Origin: Paracidovorax avenae ATCC 19860
GTDB taxonomy: Bacteria; Pseudomonadota; Gammaproteobacteria; Burkholderiales; Burkholderiaceae_C
Direction: 5' to 3'
Length of the DNA: 64,000 bases
Assembly: GCF_000176855.2 (NCBI RefSeq)
Contig: NC_015138.1
Location: 3,410,001-3,474,000, forward strand
The notes under the pieces were generated by a model that ran no database searches, was not told the origin of the DNA, and worked only from the letters and a program-made list of their open reading frames with translations. Shown here one piece after another: positions 16,741 through 26,519 of this stretch; the first letter of the stretch is position 1; each line of letters begins with the position of its first letter. The position numbers and the translations under genes were made by a program.

Positions 16741-17640
16741 ATGCCCGCCGACCTCCAACTGTTGCGCTTCTTCCTCGCCGTCGCGAAGGAGCAGAACTTC
16801 CGTGCGGCCGCCGATCACCTGGGCGTCACGCGCTCGGCCGTGAGCCAGGGCATCCGGCGGCTGGAGGACGGCCTGGGCGTCGCGCTCGTGCAGCGCTCCA
16901 CGCGCCACGTTCGCCTGACCGAAGCGGGGGAGCGGCTGCACGGACAGATCGCCGGTCCCCTCTCGGCCGTCCACGCGGCGCTGGAAGAAGCCGCCACCGA
17001 CGGACCGGCCCGCGGACTGCTGCGCGTGGCCGCCACCTCGATCGCGGAACGCTTCCTCTCCGGACCGCTGATCGCCTCGTTCGCGCAGGCGCATCCCGGC
17101 GTCACGCTGGACATCACCGTGACGGATGAAGAGTCCGACATCGTCGCGGCGGGCTTCGACGCCGGCGTGCGGCTGGGCGAGGTCATCGAGCAGGACATGG
17201 TGGCCGTGCCGCTCACCGGGCCGCAGCGGCAGATGGTGGTCGCCACCCCGCAGTACCTCGCGGCACATGGCCGGCCACGGCACCCGCGAGACCTGCTCGC
17301 GCATGCCTGCATCGGCTGGCGCCCCGCGCCGGGCGTGGCCCCCTACCGGTGGGAGTTCCGCGAGGATGGCCGGGATTTCGACCTGGCGGTGGAGCCGCGG
17401 ATCACGACCAACGACATGCTGCTGATGATCCGCACCGCGCTCGCAGGCGCGGGCATCACCATCGGCATGGAAGAGACCTTCGCGCCCTACATCGCGCGCG
17501 GAGAGCTGGAGCCGGTGCTGGAGGAGTTCCTGCCCCGTTTTCCGGGCTTCTACCTCTACTTCCCGAGCCGCAGGAACACGCCGCGCAAATTGCGGGCGCT
17601 GGTGGAGCATGTCAGGGCGTGGGTGGACAGAGCGGGCTGA
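16741..17640 (+). CDS. LysR family transcriptional regulator
   Basis: 299 residues. HTH at about 5-62 (LRFFLAVAKEQNFRAAADHL, then SAVSQGIRRLE), then the effector-binding domain. The ATG at 16741 is preferred over a TTG six bases upstream. Divergent from the SDR gene, and no other target lies close, so regulation of that dehydrogenase is the simplest reading. Confidence 0.9.
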   Translation: MPADLQLLRFFLAVAKEQNFRAAADHLGVTRSAVSQGIRRLEDGLGVALVQRSTRHVRLTEAGERLHGQIAGPLSAVHAALEEAATDGPARGLLRVAATSIAERFLSGPLIASFAQAHPGVTLDITVTDEESDIVAAGFDAGVRLGEVIEQDMVAVPLTGPQRQMVVATPQYLAAHGRPRHPRDLLAHACIGWRPAPGVAPYRWEFREDGRDFDLAVEPRITTNDMLLMIRTALAGAGITIGMEETFAPYIARGELEPVLEEFLPRFPGFYLYFPSRRNTPRKLRALVEHVRAWVDRAG

Positions 17641-17662
17641 CTGCCGCGGGCCTCGCGCATGC

Positions 17663-17866
17663 CTACCGGGGACTGCTGCGCTTCCACTCCGCCTCCCACA
17701 TCATTCCGCCAGCCAATCCCAGCAGCACCAGGAGGATGCCGTACCACCCCGTGAACCAATGCAGTGTCGCTGCGAGGAACACGGCGGTGATCAAAGCGGC
17801 AAGAACAGCGACTCCGATGCGCCAATGGAGCACCAAGAGCAACAGCAGGTCGAATATCTCATTCAT
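17663..17866 (-). CDS. Small two-helix membrane protein
   Basis: 67 residues with two hydrophobic helices (about 5-34, RIGVAVLAALITAVFLAATL, and 41-54, YGILLVLLGLAGGM) and a charged C-terminus EWKRSSPR. Coding bias fits the neighbourhood. It lies between a convergent LysR gene and the trehalase gene, on the trehalase strand. Function not recognised. Confidence 0.6.
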   Translation of the reverse strand: MNEIFDLLLLLVLHWRIGVAVLAALITAVFLAATLHWFTGWYGILLVLLGLAGGMMWEAEWKRSSPR

Positions 17867-17933
17867 GGAATGGCAACAGGACGACACCTGCCTGGCAGCA
17901 TCAGCGCGTTCAAGGAATGGCAATCCTTGGAGG

Positions 17934-19694
17934 TTACCCCTTCCACGCCGGGTCATCCAGCCAGGCCCGCACCACGCCGTTCGTCCAGCCGAAGCCGTCC
18001 TGCAGCGGGTATTCGCCCCCGTCGCCACCCGCGGATGCATCGCAGTCGTTCTCGCACAGCGCGTATTTCTCCACCAGCCGGCCTTCCTGGTCGTACACGT
18101 GGCGCACGGTGGCGAGCCAGCGCTCGCGGATGTCGCTGGCCAGCTGGCGGCAGCCCTTGTCCCGGTCGCCATAGCGCGCGAAGCCTTGCGCGCCCATCCA
18201 TTGCATCGGTGCCCAGCCATTGGGCCGGTCCCACTGTTCGCCGCTCGCGATCTCGGTGGTGGCGAGGCCGCCGCGCACCAGCAGGCGTCGCCGCACGGTG
18301 GCCGCGAGCGCACGCGCCTGCTCCAGCGTGGCGGTACCGGTGAAAAGGGGCGCCACCGTCGCGGCCGTGAGGGCGGGCCGCGGCACGCGGTTCTGCCAGT
18401 CGTAGTCCAGGAAGGCCCCCGCCTCGTCGTTCCAGAGGAAACGGGTGATCGCCTCGGCCCGGCGCGCGGCGCGGCCCTCGAAATCCTCCGCAGTGGCGGT
18501 ATCGCCGGCCTCGCGGCTCAGGCGGGCGATCATCGTCTCGCTCGCGTGCAGCAGCGCGTTCAGGTCCACGGGCAGGATGCGCGTGGTGCAGATGCCGGCC
18601 AGGCAGGCGGTGCGCGTGGCGGCGGCGTCCAGGTCGTCCAGCCAGCGCGAACTGAAGTCCCACCCCGATTCGGCGGCTGCCCGCAGGTTGCGGAACACTT
18701 CCGAAGCAGGGCGCGTGCAGGCGGCGGCGGTTTCCATGTCCTCGCGCCAGGATTCCTCCCGGGGGGTGTCGCGGTCGTCCCAGTAGCGGTTGAGCACGTG
18801 GCCGCCCGGCAGCGCCACCACACGGCGGTGGGCGCCGCCCTCCGCGAGGCCGTCCGCGCCGTCCATCCAGAAGGCGTATTCGCGCAGCATCTGCGGCAGG
18901 TAGCGGCGCGCGCCCTGCCCCCGGGTGGATTCGCACAGGCCCGCCATCAGCGCGAACACCGGCGGCTGCGAGCGGCTCAGGTAATAGGTGCGCGTGCCAT
19001 TGGGCACATGGCCGTAGGTGTCGATGAGGTAGGCGAAGTTGTCCGTCATCGCATGCAGCAGCCGCGGGCGCCCGCTGGGCACCAGGCCCAGCATGGTGAA
19101 GTACGAATCCCAGTAGTACATCTCCACGAAGCGGCCGCCTGGCACGACGTAGGCATGCGGGAGTTCCAGCAGGGAACCACGCCGGGGATGGTGGGCCGGA
19201 TGCCGCGCCAATTCGTTCCAGAGCGCGTCGATGTGTGCCGCCAGCGGCAGGCCCTGCGGCGCGGTGGAGCGCTCGCAGCCGCTGCGCGGCGGGGCGAAGT
19301 GGCGGTGCACGAAGCCGGCCAGGTCGAAGCCGGGGCCGCCACGCTCGGCGCGGTAGGCGGCCAGGATGTCTTCGGGCGGCATGCGGGGCGCGCAGTCCAC
19401 GAAGGTCTTGGAGTCTTCGAAGACACGCTGGCGCTGCACTTCCACGAACAGCTCCTCATAGCGGTCGGCCGGGGAGCGCGTATCCGGCGGCGGAACGCTG
19501 CGGGCCGCGGCGGCACGGGCGGCCGGAGTGGCGTCGATGGGGCCGGCGCCTTCGATGGGCACCACCGCCTGGTGCGGTCGGGGCTCTGCTGTGGAAGTGT
19601 GCGAGGGCAATGCGGACATGCGGCGGGTCAGGGTCGGTTGGGTGGAGCCTTCGGACATCGCGACAGTGGATGGGCCACGGCCGAGTTCTCGCAT
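17934..19694 (-). CDS. Trehalase (glycoside hydrolase family 37)
   Basis: 586 residues. Both family signatures are present: PGGRFVEMYYWDSYFTMLGL at about 187-206 and QWDRPNGWAPMQW near the C-terminus, with the acid Asp in the segment RDTPREESWREDME/SGWDFSSRW region and Glu in DGFGWTNGV preceding context. It hydrolyses trehalose to two glucose molecules. No signal peptide is visible in the first 60 residues, so it is probably cytoplasmic (TreF-like), although the exact start is uncertain (ATGs at 19658 and 19619 are alternatives; none has a clear ribosome site). No trehalose uptake gene is adjacent. Confidence 0.9.
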   Translation of the reverse strand: MRELGRGPSTVAMSEGSTQPTLTRRMSALPSHTSTAEPRPHQAVVPIEGAGPIDATPAARAAAARSVPPPDTRSPADRYEELFVEVQRQRVFEDSKTFVDCAPRMPPEDILAAYRAERGGPGFDLAGFVHRHFAPPRSGCERSTAPQGLPLAAHIDALWNELARHPAHHPRRGSLLELPHAYVVPGGRFVEMYYWDSYFTMLGLVPSGRPRLLHAMTDNFAYLIDTYGHVPNGTRTYYLSRSQPPVFALMAGLCESTRGQGARRYLPQMLREYAFWMDGADGLAEGGAHRRVVALPGGHVLNRYWDDRDTPREESWREDMETAAACTRPASEVFRNLRAAAESGWDFSSRWLDDLDAAATRTACLAGICTTRILPVDLNALLHASETMIARLSREAGDTATAEDFEGRAARRAEAITRFLWNDEAGAFLDYDWQNRVPRPALTAATVAPLFTGTATLEQARALAATVRRRLLVRGGLATTEIASGEQWDRPNGWAPMQWMGAQGFARYGDRDKGCRQLASDIRERWLATVRHVYDQEGRLVEKYALCENDCDASAGGDGGEYPLQDGFGWTNGVVRAWLDDPAWKG

Positions 19695-19874
19695 TGGACC
19701 ACCGCGGCCTACCCACTTCCTGTCGGAAATGCCCGGGCAGCACGTCGGACGCTGCGCCGTGGCTTCGCATCCGCATACAAAATAATTAATCCCTGCAGAA
19801 ATTAAATTTCTTTTAGATCGAAATCATCAGGAATTATTTACCCAACAATAGCGAAAAAACACAAGGAGAAACCC

Positions 19875-21341
19875 TTGTCGATTGCCGCAGCCAGGACAGG
19901 ATTGATTTTCGATGCCGAAACATTCACAGAGACGCAACCTTCCATAGAAAGCCATTTCATCTGCGGCAAGGGCCTGATCGATTCACTCACAGTTTTCCTG
20001 ATAATGAACCGGGGACGTGATTGTGAATTCGAAGACCGACTGCAGCGGAACACCGCGCTGCATATCACCCGCACGATCGAGCAGGCAGCGCAGGAAGAAG
20101 CGCCCCTGCTCTATGTACAGGACCAGCTGGGCGATCCGGAAGGAGGATTCGATACCACCCGCGTGGTCACGGCAGATCTTTCCACCCTGCTGCTGTCGCC
20201 TTCCGGCATGGGACGGGTCAGTGCCTGCCTGGCAAGGTTCGCACAACAGCATCTCATGGTCTCAGCCATTCTGGGACCGACCTCCGGTCCCCTCGCCTTG
20301 CCGCTCATGCTGGCAGACCTCGTGATGATGACCCGCAAAGGAGCCCTGTGCATGGGCCGTCCGGACATGGTCCGGGCCATGCTGGGACAGGACTGCGACC
20401 TGCAGTCGCTCGGGGGCCCGCAAGTACACAGCGAAGCCGGTTCGGTGCAGCTGGTTTTCGATGACGAGCAGGCGCTGTTCGCCTGCGCGCGAAAGTTGAT
20501 AAGCCTGGGCCGCAGGCAGGTCCCCCGCAGGCGCGCGAGGGGTCCCAGGCCGAGGCCACTGCATATCGGCAGGCTGATCCCGCGCGACCCTGGTCGGCCC
20601 TACGACGCGCATTCCCTGATCGAGGCGGTCGCCGATGCACACAGCCTGGTGGAAATCAGCCCCCACCACGCACCCGAAGTGCTGACTGGCTTCGCGACTG
20701 TGGGTAAACACCCGATGGCGCTGATCGCCAACAATCCCAGGCACCAGTCGGGCGCCATCCAGGGACCGTCGGCCAGGAAAATGGTCCGCGCCATCCGCCT
20801 TGCGGACAAGCTCCGCATTCCCATTGTTTTCTTCGCGGATGTACCGGGCTTCATGATAGGCAGGGAAGCCGAGCGCAGCGGCATATTCTCCGCAGCGGCC
20901 GAATTGTTTTCAGCGCATGTGCGAAGCACCGTCCCCAAAATCCTCATCGTCGTGCGAAAGGCCTATACCGGCGGCCTGTACGCCATGCACGGCCCCGGTT
21001 TCGACCCCGTGGCGATCCTTGCCTATCCGCATGCCAATATTGGCGTTTTCGGCGTCAAAACGATGGAAGCGATATTGGAAAGCGCTCCACCCGAAAAGCG
21101 GCAGGTGGTGGAACTGCTTCGCCGGGAGATCTCGGCGCCGGCCCGGCTGGCCGAGAAAGGCCTCGTCACGGAAGTGATCGACCCTGCAGACACGCGGGAA
21201 AGAATCCTGCACCACCTCGCCCTGTTTCTCGCGGCAGAGGCCCCATCCGGACAGCCCGCGGCCCCCGCCAGGAAATCTGCCCCGCGCTCCGGGCCCATCG
21301 GCGTTTCCAAGGTCTCCGCTCCATTGCGCAAGCGTGCATGA
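19875..21341 (+). CDS. Acyl-CoA carboxylase carboxyltransferase-like protein, divergent N-half
   Basis: 488 residues from a TTG start at 19875, chosen because AAGGAG lies six bases upstream and no ATG has one. The C-terminal half matches biotin-dependent carboxyltransferase beta subunits (NNPRHQSGAI, VFFADVPGFMIG, KAYTGGLYAMHG, PHANIGVFG). The N-terminal half keeps the outline (LIFDAETFTET, MGRVSACLARFA) but the oxyanion-loop glycines are altered (LGPTSGPLAL instead of the usual GP-AGGA). No biotin carboxylase or carrier gene is near. Preceded by an AT-rich 180 bp region unlike the surroundings. It may act on an unusual acyl-CoA or be a decarboxylase-like relative. Confidence 0.75.
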   Translation: MSIAAARTGLIFDAETFTETQPSIESHFICGKGLIDSLTVFLIMNRGRDCEFEDRLQRNTALHITRTIEQAAQEEAPLLYVQDQLGDPEGGFDTTRVVTADLSTLLLSPSGMGRVSACLARFAQQHLMVSAILGPTSGPLALPLMLADLVMMTRKGALCMGRPDMVRAMLGQDCDLQSLGGPQVHSEAGSVQLVFDDEQALFACARKLISLGRRQVPRRRARGPRPRPLHIGRLIPRDPGRPYDAHSLIEAVADAHSLVEISPHHAPEVLTGFATVGKHPMALIANNPRHQSGAIQGPSARKMVRAIRLADKLRIPIVFFADVPGFMIGREAERSGIFSAAAELFSAHVRSTVPKILIVVRKAYTGGLYAMHGPGFDPVAILAYPHANIGVFGVKTMEAILESAPPEKRQVVELLRREISAPARLAEKGLVTEVIDPADTRERILHHLALFLAAEAPSGQPAAPARKSAPRSGPIGVSKVSAPLRKRA

Positions 21342-21402
21342 CCTGCAACCGCCCACCCGGCGCCCCATGAATCCCCCTTAGAAAGTGAAAAACCCTGCAC
21401 CG

Positions 21403-22398
21403 ATGAAATCCTGGATCTTCGAACAATTCAACGTTTCCGCTGACGAAAACCCTGCCGCTTTCGACCCGGCCAACTATCAGGCGGAACTCGCCTGGCGAAG
21501 AAAGAGCTGGATCGATGCGGAAGCCCTCGGGTACGAAGGCATCTTCTTCAGCGAACACCATTTCGGCGGCGCACGGGTTTCTCCGGCGCCCGCCCTGGTC
21601 GCAGCCACGGCCGCGGCACTGACGAAGCGGTTGAGGATCGGCATCCTGGGATGGGTACTTCCGCTCAGCCAGCCGTGGCGTGTCCTGGAGGAGATCGGCG
21701 TACTCGACCACCTGAGCGGGGGGCGGCTGGAGGTCGGCCTGGCACGCGGGTCCAATCCCGAAGAGGCGGTTGCGCTGGGCATGGACCGGGAGCATCTGCA
21801 ACCGATGTTCGATGAGGCCCGGCAGATCATCCGGAAAGCGATGGACACGGCCCCGCTGGACCACGCAGGCACTTACTGGACGATGAGGAACCTGCACGCT
21901 CTTCCCTCGCCGCTGCAAAGGCCGTTCCCGCCGGTCTGGGCGACGGTGCGCAGCGCCAGGGCCGCGCAGGAAGCCGCCCGCGAGGGACACAAGGTCTGTA
22001 CGGGCTTCCTCTCCGTGGACGAGGTCTGCGCACTCTTCGATGAATACCGCAACGCCATCCATGCCGGGTCCGAAGACGAAGTGTCTTCCCGGCTCGCGAT
22101 AAGACGGTGCATCTTCGTGGCACCGGGCCGGGCCGAGGCGCTGGAACAAGCCGACATCGCGCGCCACCGCATTCCCTCCATCCTCGACCAGGACACCATC
22201 GCCGGGTCGCCTGCCGATGTCGTGGAGCAGATCGTGGAGCAGGCGCGCCGCACCGGGGCTGGCCACATGGTGGGCTTCTTCACGGGCAATACCCTGGACA
22301 GGAATGCCCTGCTGATGTCCTACCGGCTGTATGGCCTGCAGGTCATCCCCGCACTCGGGAGGCACTTCGGCAAGCAGCGTGCCTCGCTTGCGCTTTGA
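21403..22398 (+). CDS. Luciferase-like (LLM class) flavin-dependent monooxygenase
   Basis: 331 residues from ATG 21403; GTG 21385 is an alternative. GYEGIFFSEHHFGG near residue 43, GILGWVLPLSQPWRVLEEIG and SGGRLEVGLARGS follow the FMN-dependent luciferase-like TIM barrel. It lies 61 bp after the carboxyltransferase-like gene in the same direction, so the two probably form a unit; no flavin reductase is adjacent. Substrate unknown. Confidence 0.85.
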   Translation: MKSWIFEQFNVSADENPAAFDPANYQAELAWRRKSWIDAEALGYEGIFFSEHHFGGARVSPAPALVAATAAALTKRLRIGILGWVLPLSQPWRVLEEIGVLDHLSGGRLEVGLARGSNPEEAVALGMDREHLQPMFDEARQIIRKAMDTAPLDHAGTYWTMRNLHALPSPLQRPFPPVWATVRSARAAQEAAREGHKVCTGFLSVDEVCALFDEYRNAIHAGSEDEVSSRLAIRRCIFVAPGRAEALEQADIARHRIPSILDQDTIAGSPADVVEQIVEQARRTGAGHMVGFFTGNTLDRNALLMSYRLYGLQVIPALGRHFGKQRASLAL

Positions 22399-22437
22399 CG
22401 GGGAGCGCCGTGTTCCGGAGCGGCACCGGCGAGCCGC

Positions 22438-22887
22438 CTACGCGGGCCGTCCGCCCCCGGTGATGTACTGCTCCATCTGCTCGATGATGAACTGCTGCTC
22501 GGAGATCACGTCCTTCACGAGGTCGCCGATGGAGATGAGGCCCACGAGCGTGCCGTCCTCCTCCACCACGGGCAGGTGCCGCAGGCGGTTTTCGCTCATG
22601 AGCGCCAGGCACTGGCCGCTGGTCTGCACGGGCCGCACGAAGCGCACGGCGCGGGTCATCACGTCCGCGACGCGGGTGTCGCCCGACGTACGGCCCAGCA
22701 GCGCCACCTTGCGCGCGTAGTCCCGCTCGGTGACGATGCCTGCGATGCTCTTTCCGTCCATCACGAGCAGCGCGCCGATGCCCTTGTCGGCCATCAGGCG
22801 CAGCGCGTCGAGCATGGAGTCGGACGGCGCGATGGTGAAGACCTCCTGGTGGGCCTTGGATCTGAGGATGTCTGCGACAGCGGTCAT
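22438..22887 (-). CDS. CBS domain-containing protein
   Basis: 149 residues with two CBS domains (about 9-65, ending GIVTERDYARK, and 73-130, ending VGLISIGDLVKDVI). Such small tandem-CBS proteins bind adenine nucleotides. The ATG at 22887 has GGAGG at ideal spacing. It is downstream of the Aer-like receptor gene on the same strand and converges on the monooxygenase gene. Confidence 0.9.
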   Translation of the reverse strand: MTAVADILRSKAHQEVFTIAPSDSMLDALRLMADKGIGALLVMDGKSIAGIVTERDYARKVALLGRTSGDTRVADVMTRAVRFVRPVQTSGQCLALMSENRLRHLPVVEEDGTLVGLISIGDLVKDVISEQQFIIEQMEQYITGGGRPA

Positions 22888-23030
22888 GGAAGCCTCCCGG
22901 TGCTGGATGGTGAACGGCATCTGGCCTGGCGCCAGTGTCCATGCAAGCCGCGCGGTCCGCAACGGGGCTGCGCCCGGCCATGGCCGGGCGGGATACACAA
23001 GGTTGCAAAAAGCCGCTGCCGCAGCGGGCG

Positions 23031-24683
23031 TCAGCGCGGCGCAGGCAGCGCGGCGGCGCCGGTCCGGCCGGCCTTGGCCGCCTTGCGCAGCGCGACGGCA
23101 TCGGGCGCGGCGGCGCGGGGTCCCCGGTCCAGGCGGAACACCTGCACCGACTCCGACACGGTCTGGGCCTGGCGCTCCAGTTCGATGGCCAGGGCGGCGC
23201 TCTCCTCGACCAGCGCCGCGTTCTGCTGGGTGATGGTGTCCAGCTGGGCCACGGCCGCATTCACCTGCGAGATGCCCGAGAGCTGCTCGTTCGAGGCGCT
23301 GTGGATCTCCCCGATGAACACGCCGACGCGGCGCACCAGTTCGAGCGATTCCTGCATGGTCCGGCGGGCACCGTCGGTGCGCGCGTGGCCCTCCCCCACC
23401 CGCGCCGCGGATTCCTCGATCAGCTGGCGGATTTCCTTGGCGGCGGACTGGGTGCGCTGCGACAGGCTGCGCACTTCCGCGGCCACCACGGCGAAGCCGC
23501 GGCCGTGCTCGCCGGCGCGCGCCGCCTCCACGGCCGCGTTCAGCGCGAGGATGTTGGTCTGGAAGGCGATGGAGTCGATCAGCCCGGTGATCTCGCCGAT
23601 GCGGCCGGACGAGGTCTGGATCTCCCGCATGGTCGCGGCCACCTCGTCCACCGCGCCGCTGGTGCGCTCGGCCACGCCCGTGGCCTGCTGGGCGAGTTCG
23701 CTGGCCTGGCGTGCGGAGTCTGCGGTCTGCTTGACGGTGCCGGTGATCTCCTCCATCGAGGCAGCCGTCTGCTGCAAATTGCTCGCCTGGTTCTCGGTGC
23801 GCGAGGACAGTTCCTGGTTGCCCTGGGCGATCTCGCGGCTCGACATGCGCATCTTGTCGCTCTCCTGGCGAGCATCGCGCACGATCGACAGCAGGTTGAC
23901 ATTGAGCTGCGCGAGCGCGCGCTGCAGTTCTCCGGTCAGGCCGGTGCGCGTCACGGTGACGCTCTGCGTCAGGTCGCCGGCCGCCATGCGGTTGGCCGCG
24001 CCCACCATGGCGGCCAGCGGCAGCACGGCGGCCCGGCGCACCCATGCGAATCCCCCGACAGCCACCGCCGCGACGGCCAGCCACGCCAGCGCGGAGAACA
24101 CGCCCGATTCCTGGTCCACAAGCCCCGCGAGGAACGCCGCCAGCCATACCGACGCGAAGGCCATGGCCACCTGCCCGCCCAGGCCGATGTCCAGCGCCTG
24201 GCGGATGCGCCCCGAAAGCGTCCTGCGCACGACCCGTCCGCGCTGCAGTGCATGCACCATGCGGCCGGCCTGCTTCTCGGCGCGCATGCGGCCATAGAGC
24301 GCCTCGGCGCCCGCGATCTGCTCGCGCGAGGCTTCGGTGCGCACCGACATGTAGCCCACCGGGCGCCCGTCCTCCATCAGCGGCGTGACGTTGGCCATGA
24401 CCCAGTAGTAAGTCCCGTCCTTGCGGCGGTTCTTCACCGCAGCGGACCATGGCCACCCGGCGGCGATGGTTTCCCACATGTCGCGGAACGCCTCTTCCGG
24501 CATGTCCGGATGGCGGATCATGTTGTGCGGCTGGCCCAGCAGCTCGGCGCGCTCGTAGCCGCTCACCTCCACGAACATGGGATTGCAGTAGAGGATGCGC
24601 CCCTGCAGATCGGTGGTGGAAACGAGTGTCTCGCCCCGCGGGAAAGGGTATTCCTGGGCGGTGACGGGAAGGTTGACGCGCAT
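23031..24683 (-). CDS. Aer-like methyl-accepting chemotaxis protein with PAS domain
   Basis: 550 residues. An N-terminal PAS domain (about 18-115; [42 protein letters not shown]) of the FAD-binding aerotaxis type is followed by a hydrophobic hairpin (about 185-235), a HAMP-like region and a full MCP domain with the tip [20 protein letters not shown] and [20 protein letters not shown]. This architecture senses redox or oxygen through a cytoplasmic PAS domain. No CheR-binding pentapeptide is visible at the C-terminus. Confidence 0.92.
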   Translation of the reverse strand: MRVNLPVTAQEYPFPRGETLVSTTDLQGRILYCNPMFVEVSGYERAELLGQPHNMIRHPDMPEEAFRDMWETIAAGWPWSAAVKNRRKDGTYYWVMANVTPLMEDGRPVGYMSVRTEASREQIAGAEALYGRMRAEKQAGRMVHALQRGRVVRRTLSGRIRQALDIGLGGQVAMAFASVWLAAFLAGLVDQESGVFSALAWLAVAAVAVGGFAWVRRAAVLPLAAMVGAANRMAAGDLTQSVTVTRTGLTGELQRALAQLNVNLLSIVRDARQESDKMRMSSREIAQGNQELSSRTENQASNLQQTAASMEEITGTVKQTADSARQASELAQQATGVAERTSGAVDEVAATMREIQTSSGRIGEITGLIDSIAFQTNILALNAAVEAARAGEHGRGFAVVAAEVRSLSQRTQSAAKEIRQLIEESAARVGEGHARTDGARRTMQESLELVRRVGVFIGEIHSASNEQLSGISQVNAAVAQLDTITQQNAALVEESAALAIELERQAQTVSESVQVFRLDRGPRAAAPDAVALRKAAKAGRTGAAALPAPR

Positions 24684-25156
24684 GGGTTCTCCTCGGCTGG
24701 GTGGTTTCTTCGCGAACCGGGCCCGTCCGGCCCCTCCGGACGGCGCCCTGAAAAAATACTACGGCGATATGGCAAATTTGATGCAATTTAACACATCCCT
24801 GCAACCGTCAAAACCTGCATGCACATCCAATGCCTGGCTCGGCCATGCGAGGCTCCTGCACACCATACCGGCCATAAACCCGCTCCGCCACAGGTTTTTC
24901 TTGAAGTCCCTTGGTCAAGTTCCGGCAAGGTAGCGGTGGACCGGCCTGTGGAATCCCGAGAGATCGCCACGGCCGAGTCGCGCCGCCTCCACGGTGCAAG
25001 CCTGCTGAAAGCTCCCGGCGATAGATGTCGCTGCGCCCCCACGAGACGGGGCGGTCCGGCTCTCCGGAAACGGAATGCGCCCGCGCGGAGGGGCCCGCTT
25101 CACAAGCCGTTTTCAATCGGCGGTGAGAATGCACGGCTCTCCCCGCAGCGCCTGCC
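24684..25156. other. 473 bp divergent intergenic region, no gene seen
   Basis: Separates the Aer-like gene (leftward) from the RND operon (rightward). Reading frames here have no recognisable protein. CCGTCCGG-CCCCT-CCGGACGG at 24723-24743 is a perfect 8-bp hairpin 40 bp from the receptor start, and an AT-rich stretch at about 24760-24800 is the likely receptor promoter. No TetR-type regulator gene lies beside the efflux operon, as is common elsewhere. Confidence 0.5.
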
Positions 25157-26503
25157 ATGAATCCCACGCCCTTCCGCTCCGCTCGCCGACTTCCCGCCCC
25201 GCCCGATTCCGCCTGCCCGCCCCCGCCGGCAGGGTGCGCAGACGCTCCCGGTGCCGCCCCCGGCGGTGCCTGCCAGGCGCCCGGCCGCCGGGCCCGCACG
25301 CTGTGGCTCGGGCTGGGCATCGGCCTGGCTGCGGCCCTGGCCGGCTGCTCGGACAAGGCACCGCCCCCCGCGCCACGCGGCCCGGTGGAGGTAGGCGTGG
25401 TCACGCTGCAGCCCGAGCGCCAGTCGGTCACCACCGAACTGCCCGGGCGCACCAGTGCCTACCTCGTGGCCGAGATCCGGCCGCAGGTGGGCGGCATCGT
25501 GCAGAAGCGCCTGTTCACGGAAGGCGCGGAGGTGAAGGCGGGCCAGGCCCTCTACCAGCTCGATCCGGCGCCGCTGGAGGCCGCCCTCGCCAGTGCCGAG
25601 GCTTCGCTCAGCCGCGCCCAGGCCACGGCCGCATCGGCGGAATCGAACGCGCGCCGCAACGCCGAACTGGCGAAGATCGAGGCCGTGAGCCGACAGGTGG
25701 CGGACGACAGCCAGGCGGCGGCGCAGCAGTCGCGCTCGGACGTGTCCGTGGCCCGCGCCGCGGTGGCCACCGCGCGCATCAACCTGGGCTATGCGCGCAT
25801 CCAGTCGCCGATCTCCGGCCGCACGACCACGTCGAGCGTCACGCCCGGCGCGCTGGTCACGGCCAACCAGACCACGGCCCTCACCACCGTGTCGCAGGTC
25901 GATCCGCTCTACGTGGACGTCACCCAGTCGAGCACCGATGTGCTGCGCTGGAAGACCGAACTGGCGCAGGGCCGCCTGCAGCGTGCCGGCGAGGGGCAGG
26001 CGCGCATGCGGCTCAAGCTCGAGGACGGCAGCACCTACGCCCACGCGGGCCGGCTGCAGTTCAGCGGCATCACCGTCAACCCCACGACCGGCGCGGTCAC
26101 GCTGCGCGGCGTGGTGCCCAACCCGGACGGCCTGCTGATGCCCGGCATGTACGTGCGCGCGGTACTGGAGACCGGCGTGAACGAGCAGGCCCTGCTCGTG
26201 CCCCAGCAGGGGGTGGCGCGCGACGCAGCCGGCAATGCCAGCGTGCTGGTGGCCAACGCGCAGGACAAGGTGGAGCGCCGCGGCATCCAGGTGGGCGCGG
26301 CCGTGGGCAACCGCTGGGTGGCCACGGTGGGCCTCGCCGCCGGCGACCGCATCATCGTGGACGGCCTGCAGCGCATCCAGCCGGGCGACGCCATCCACGC
26401 CGTGGAGGTGAAGATCCCGCAACAGGGCGCGGCCGCCGCTGCGGCCAGGGCCTCCGCGCCCGCGGCCCCGGCTTCGGCCCAGGCTCCGGCGGCCTCGCGC
26501 TGA
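25157..26503 (+). CDS. RND efflux periplasmic adaptor (AcrA/MexA family lipoprotein)
   Basis: 448 residues. After an unusually long Pro/Ala-rich N-terminal segment (about 45 residues) comes a membrane segment and the lipobox ALAGC (Cys64). Then the adaptor core: [19 protein letters not shown] (lipoyl half), a helical hairpin (about 140-200), [13 protein letters not shown], and the beta-barrel domain ([11 protein letters not shown]). It links the inner-membrane pump to the outer-membrane channel. First gene of an adaptor-pump-channel operon. Confidence 0.92.
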   Translation: MNPTPFRSARRLPAPPDSACPPPPAGCADAPGAAPGGACQAPGRRARTLWLGLGIGLAAALAGCSDKAPPPAPRGPVEVGVVTLQPERQSVTTELPGRTSAYLVAEIRPQVGGIVQKRLFTEGAEVKAGQALYQLDPAPLEAALASAEASLSRAQATAASAESNARRNAELAKIEAVSRQVADDSQAAAQQSRSDVSVARAAVATARINLGYARIQSPISGRTTTSSVTPGALVTANQTTALTTVSQVDPLYVDVTQSSTDVLRWKTELAQGRLQRAGEGQARMRLKLEDGSTYAHAGRLQFSGITVNPTTGAVTLRGVVPNPDGLLMPGMYVRAVLETGVNEQALLVPQQGVARDAAGNASVLVANAQDKVERRGIQVGAAVGNRWVATVGLAAGDRIIVDGLQRIQPGDAIHAVEVKIPQQGAAAAAARASAPAAPASAQAPAASR

Positions 26504-26519
26504 CGCAGGAGCCCCCTCC

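Noticed and set aside
17556..17825. 89-codon minus-strand frame beside the small membrane protein
   Set aside because: It overlaps the end of the LysR gene and the two-helix protein in another frame and is Arg/Ser-rich without a fold.
24755..24800. Possible sigma-28 promoter before the Aer-like receptor gene
   Set aside because: TAAA and GCC elements exist on the coding strand, but spacing is 13 instead of 15 bases and the -10 part is poor.
24788..25452. Minus-strand frames in the region upstream of the RND adaptor gene
   Set aside because: No domain, and they run into the antisense of the adaptor gene; no repressor-like helix-turn-helix could be seen.
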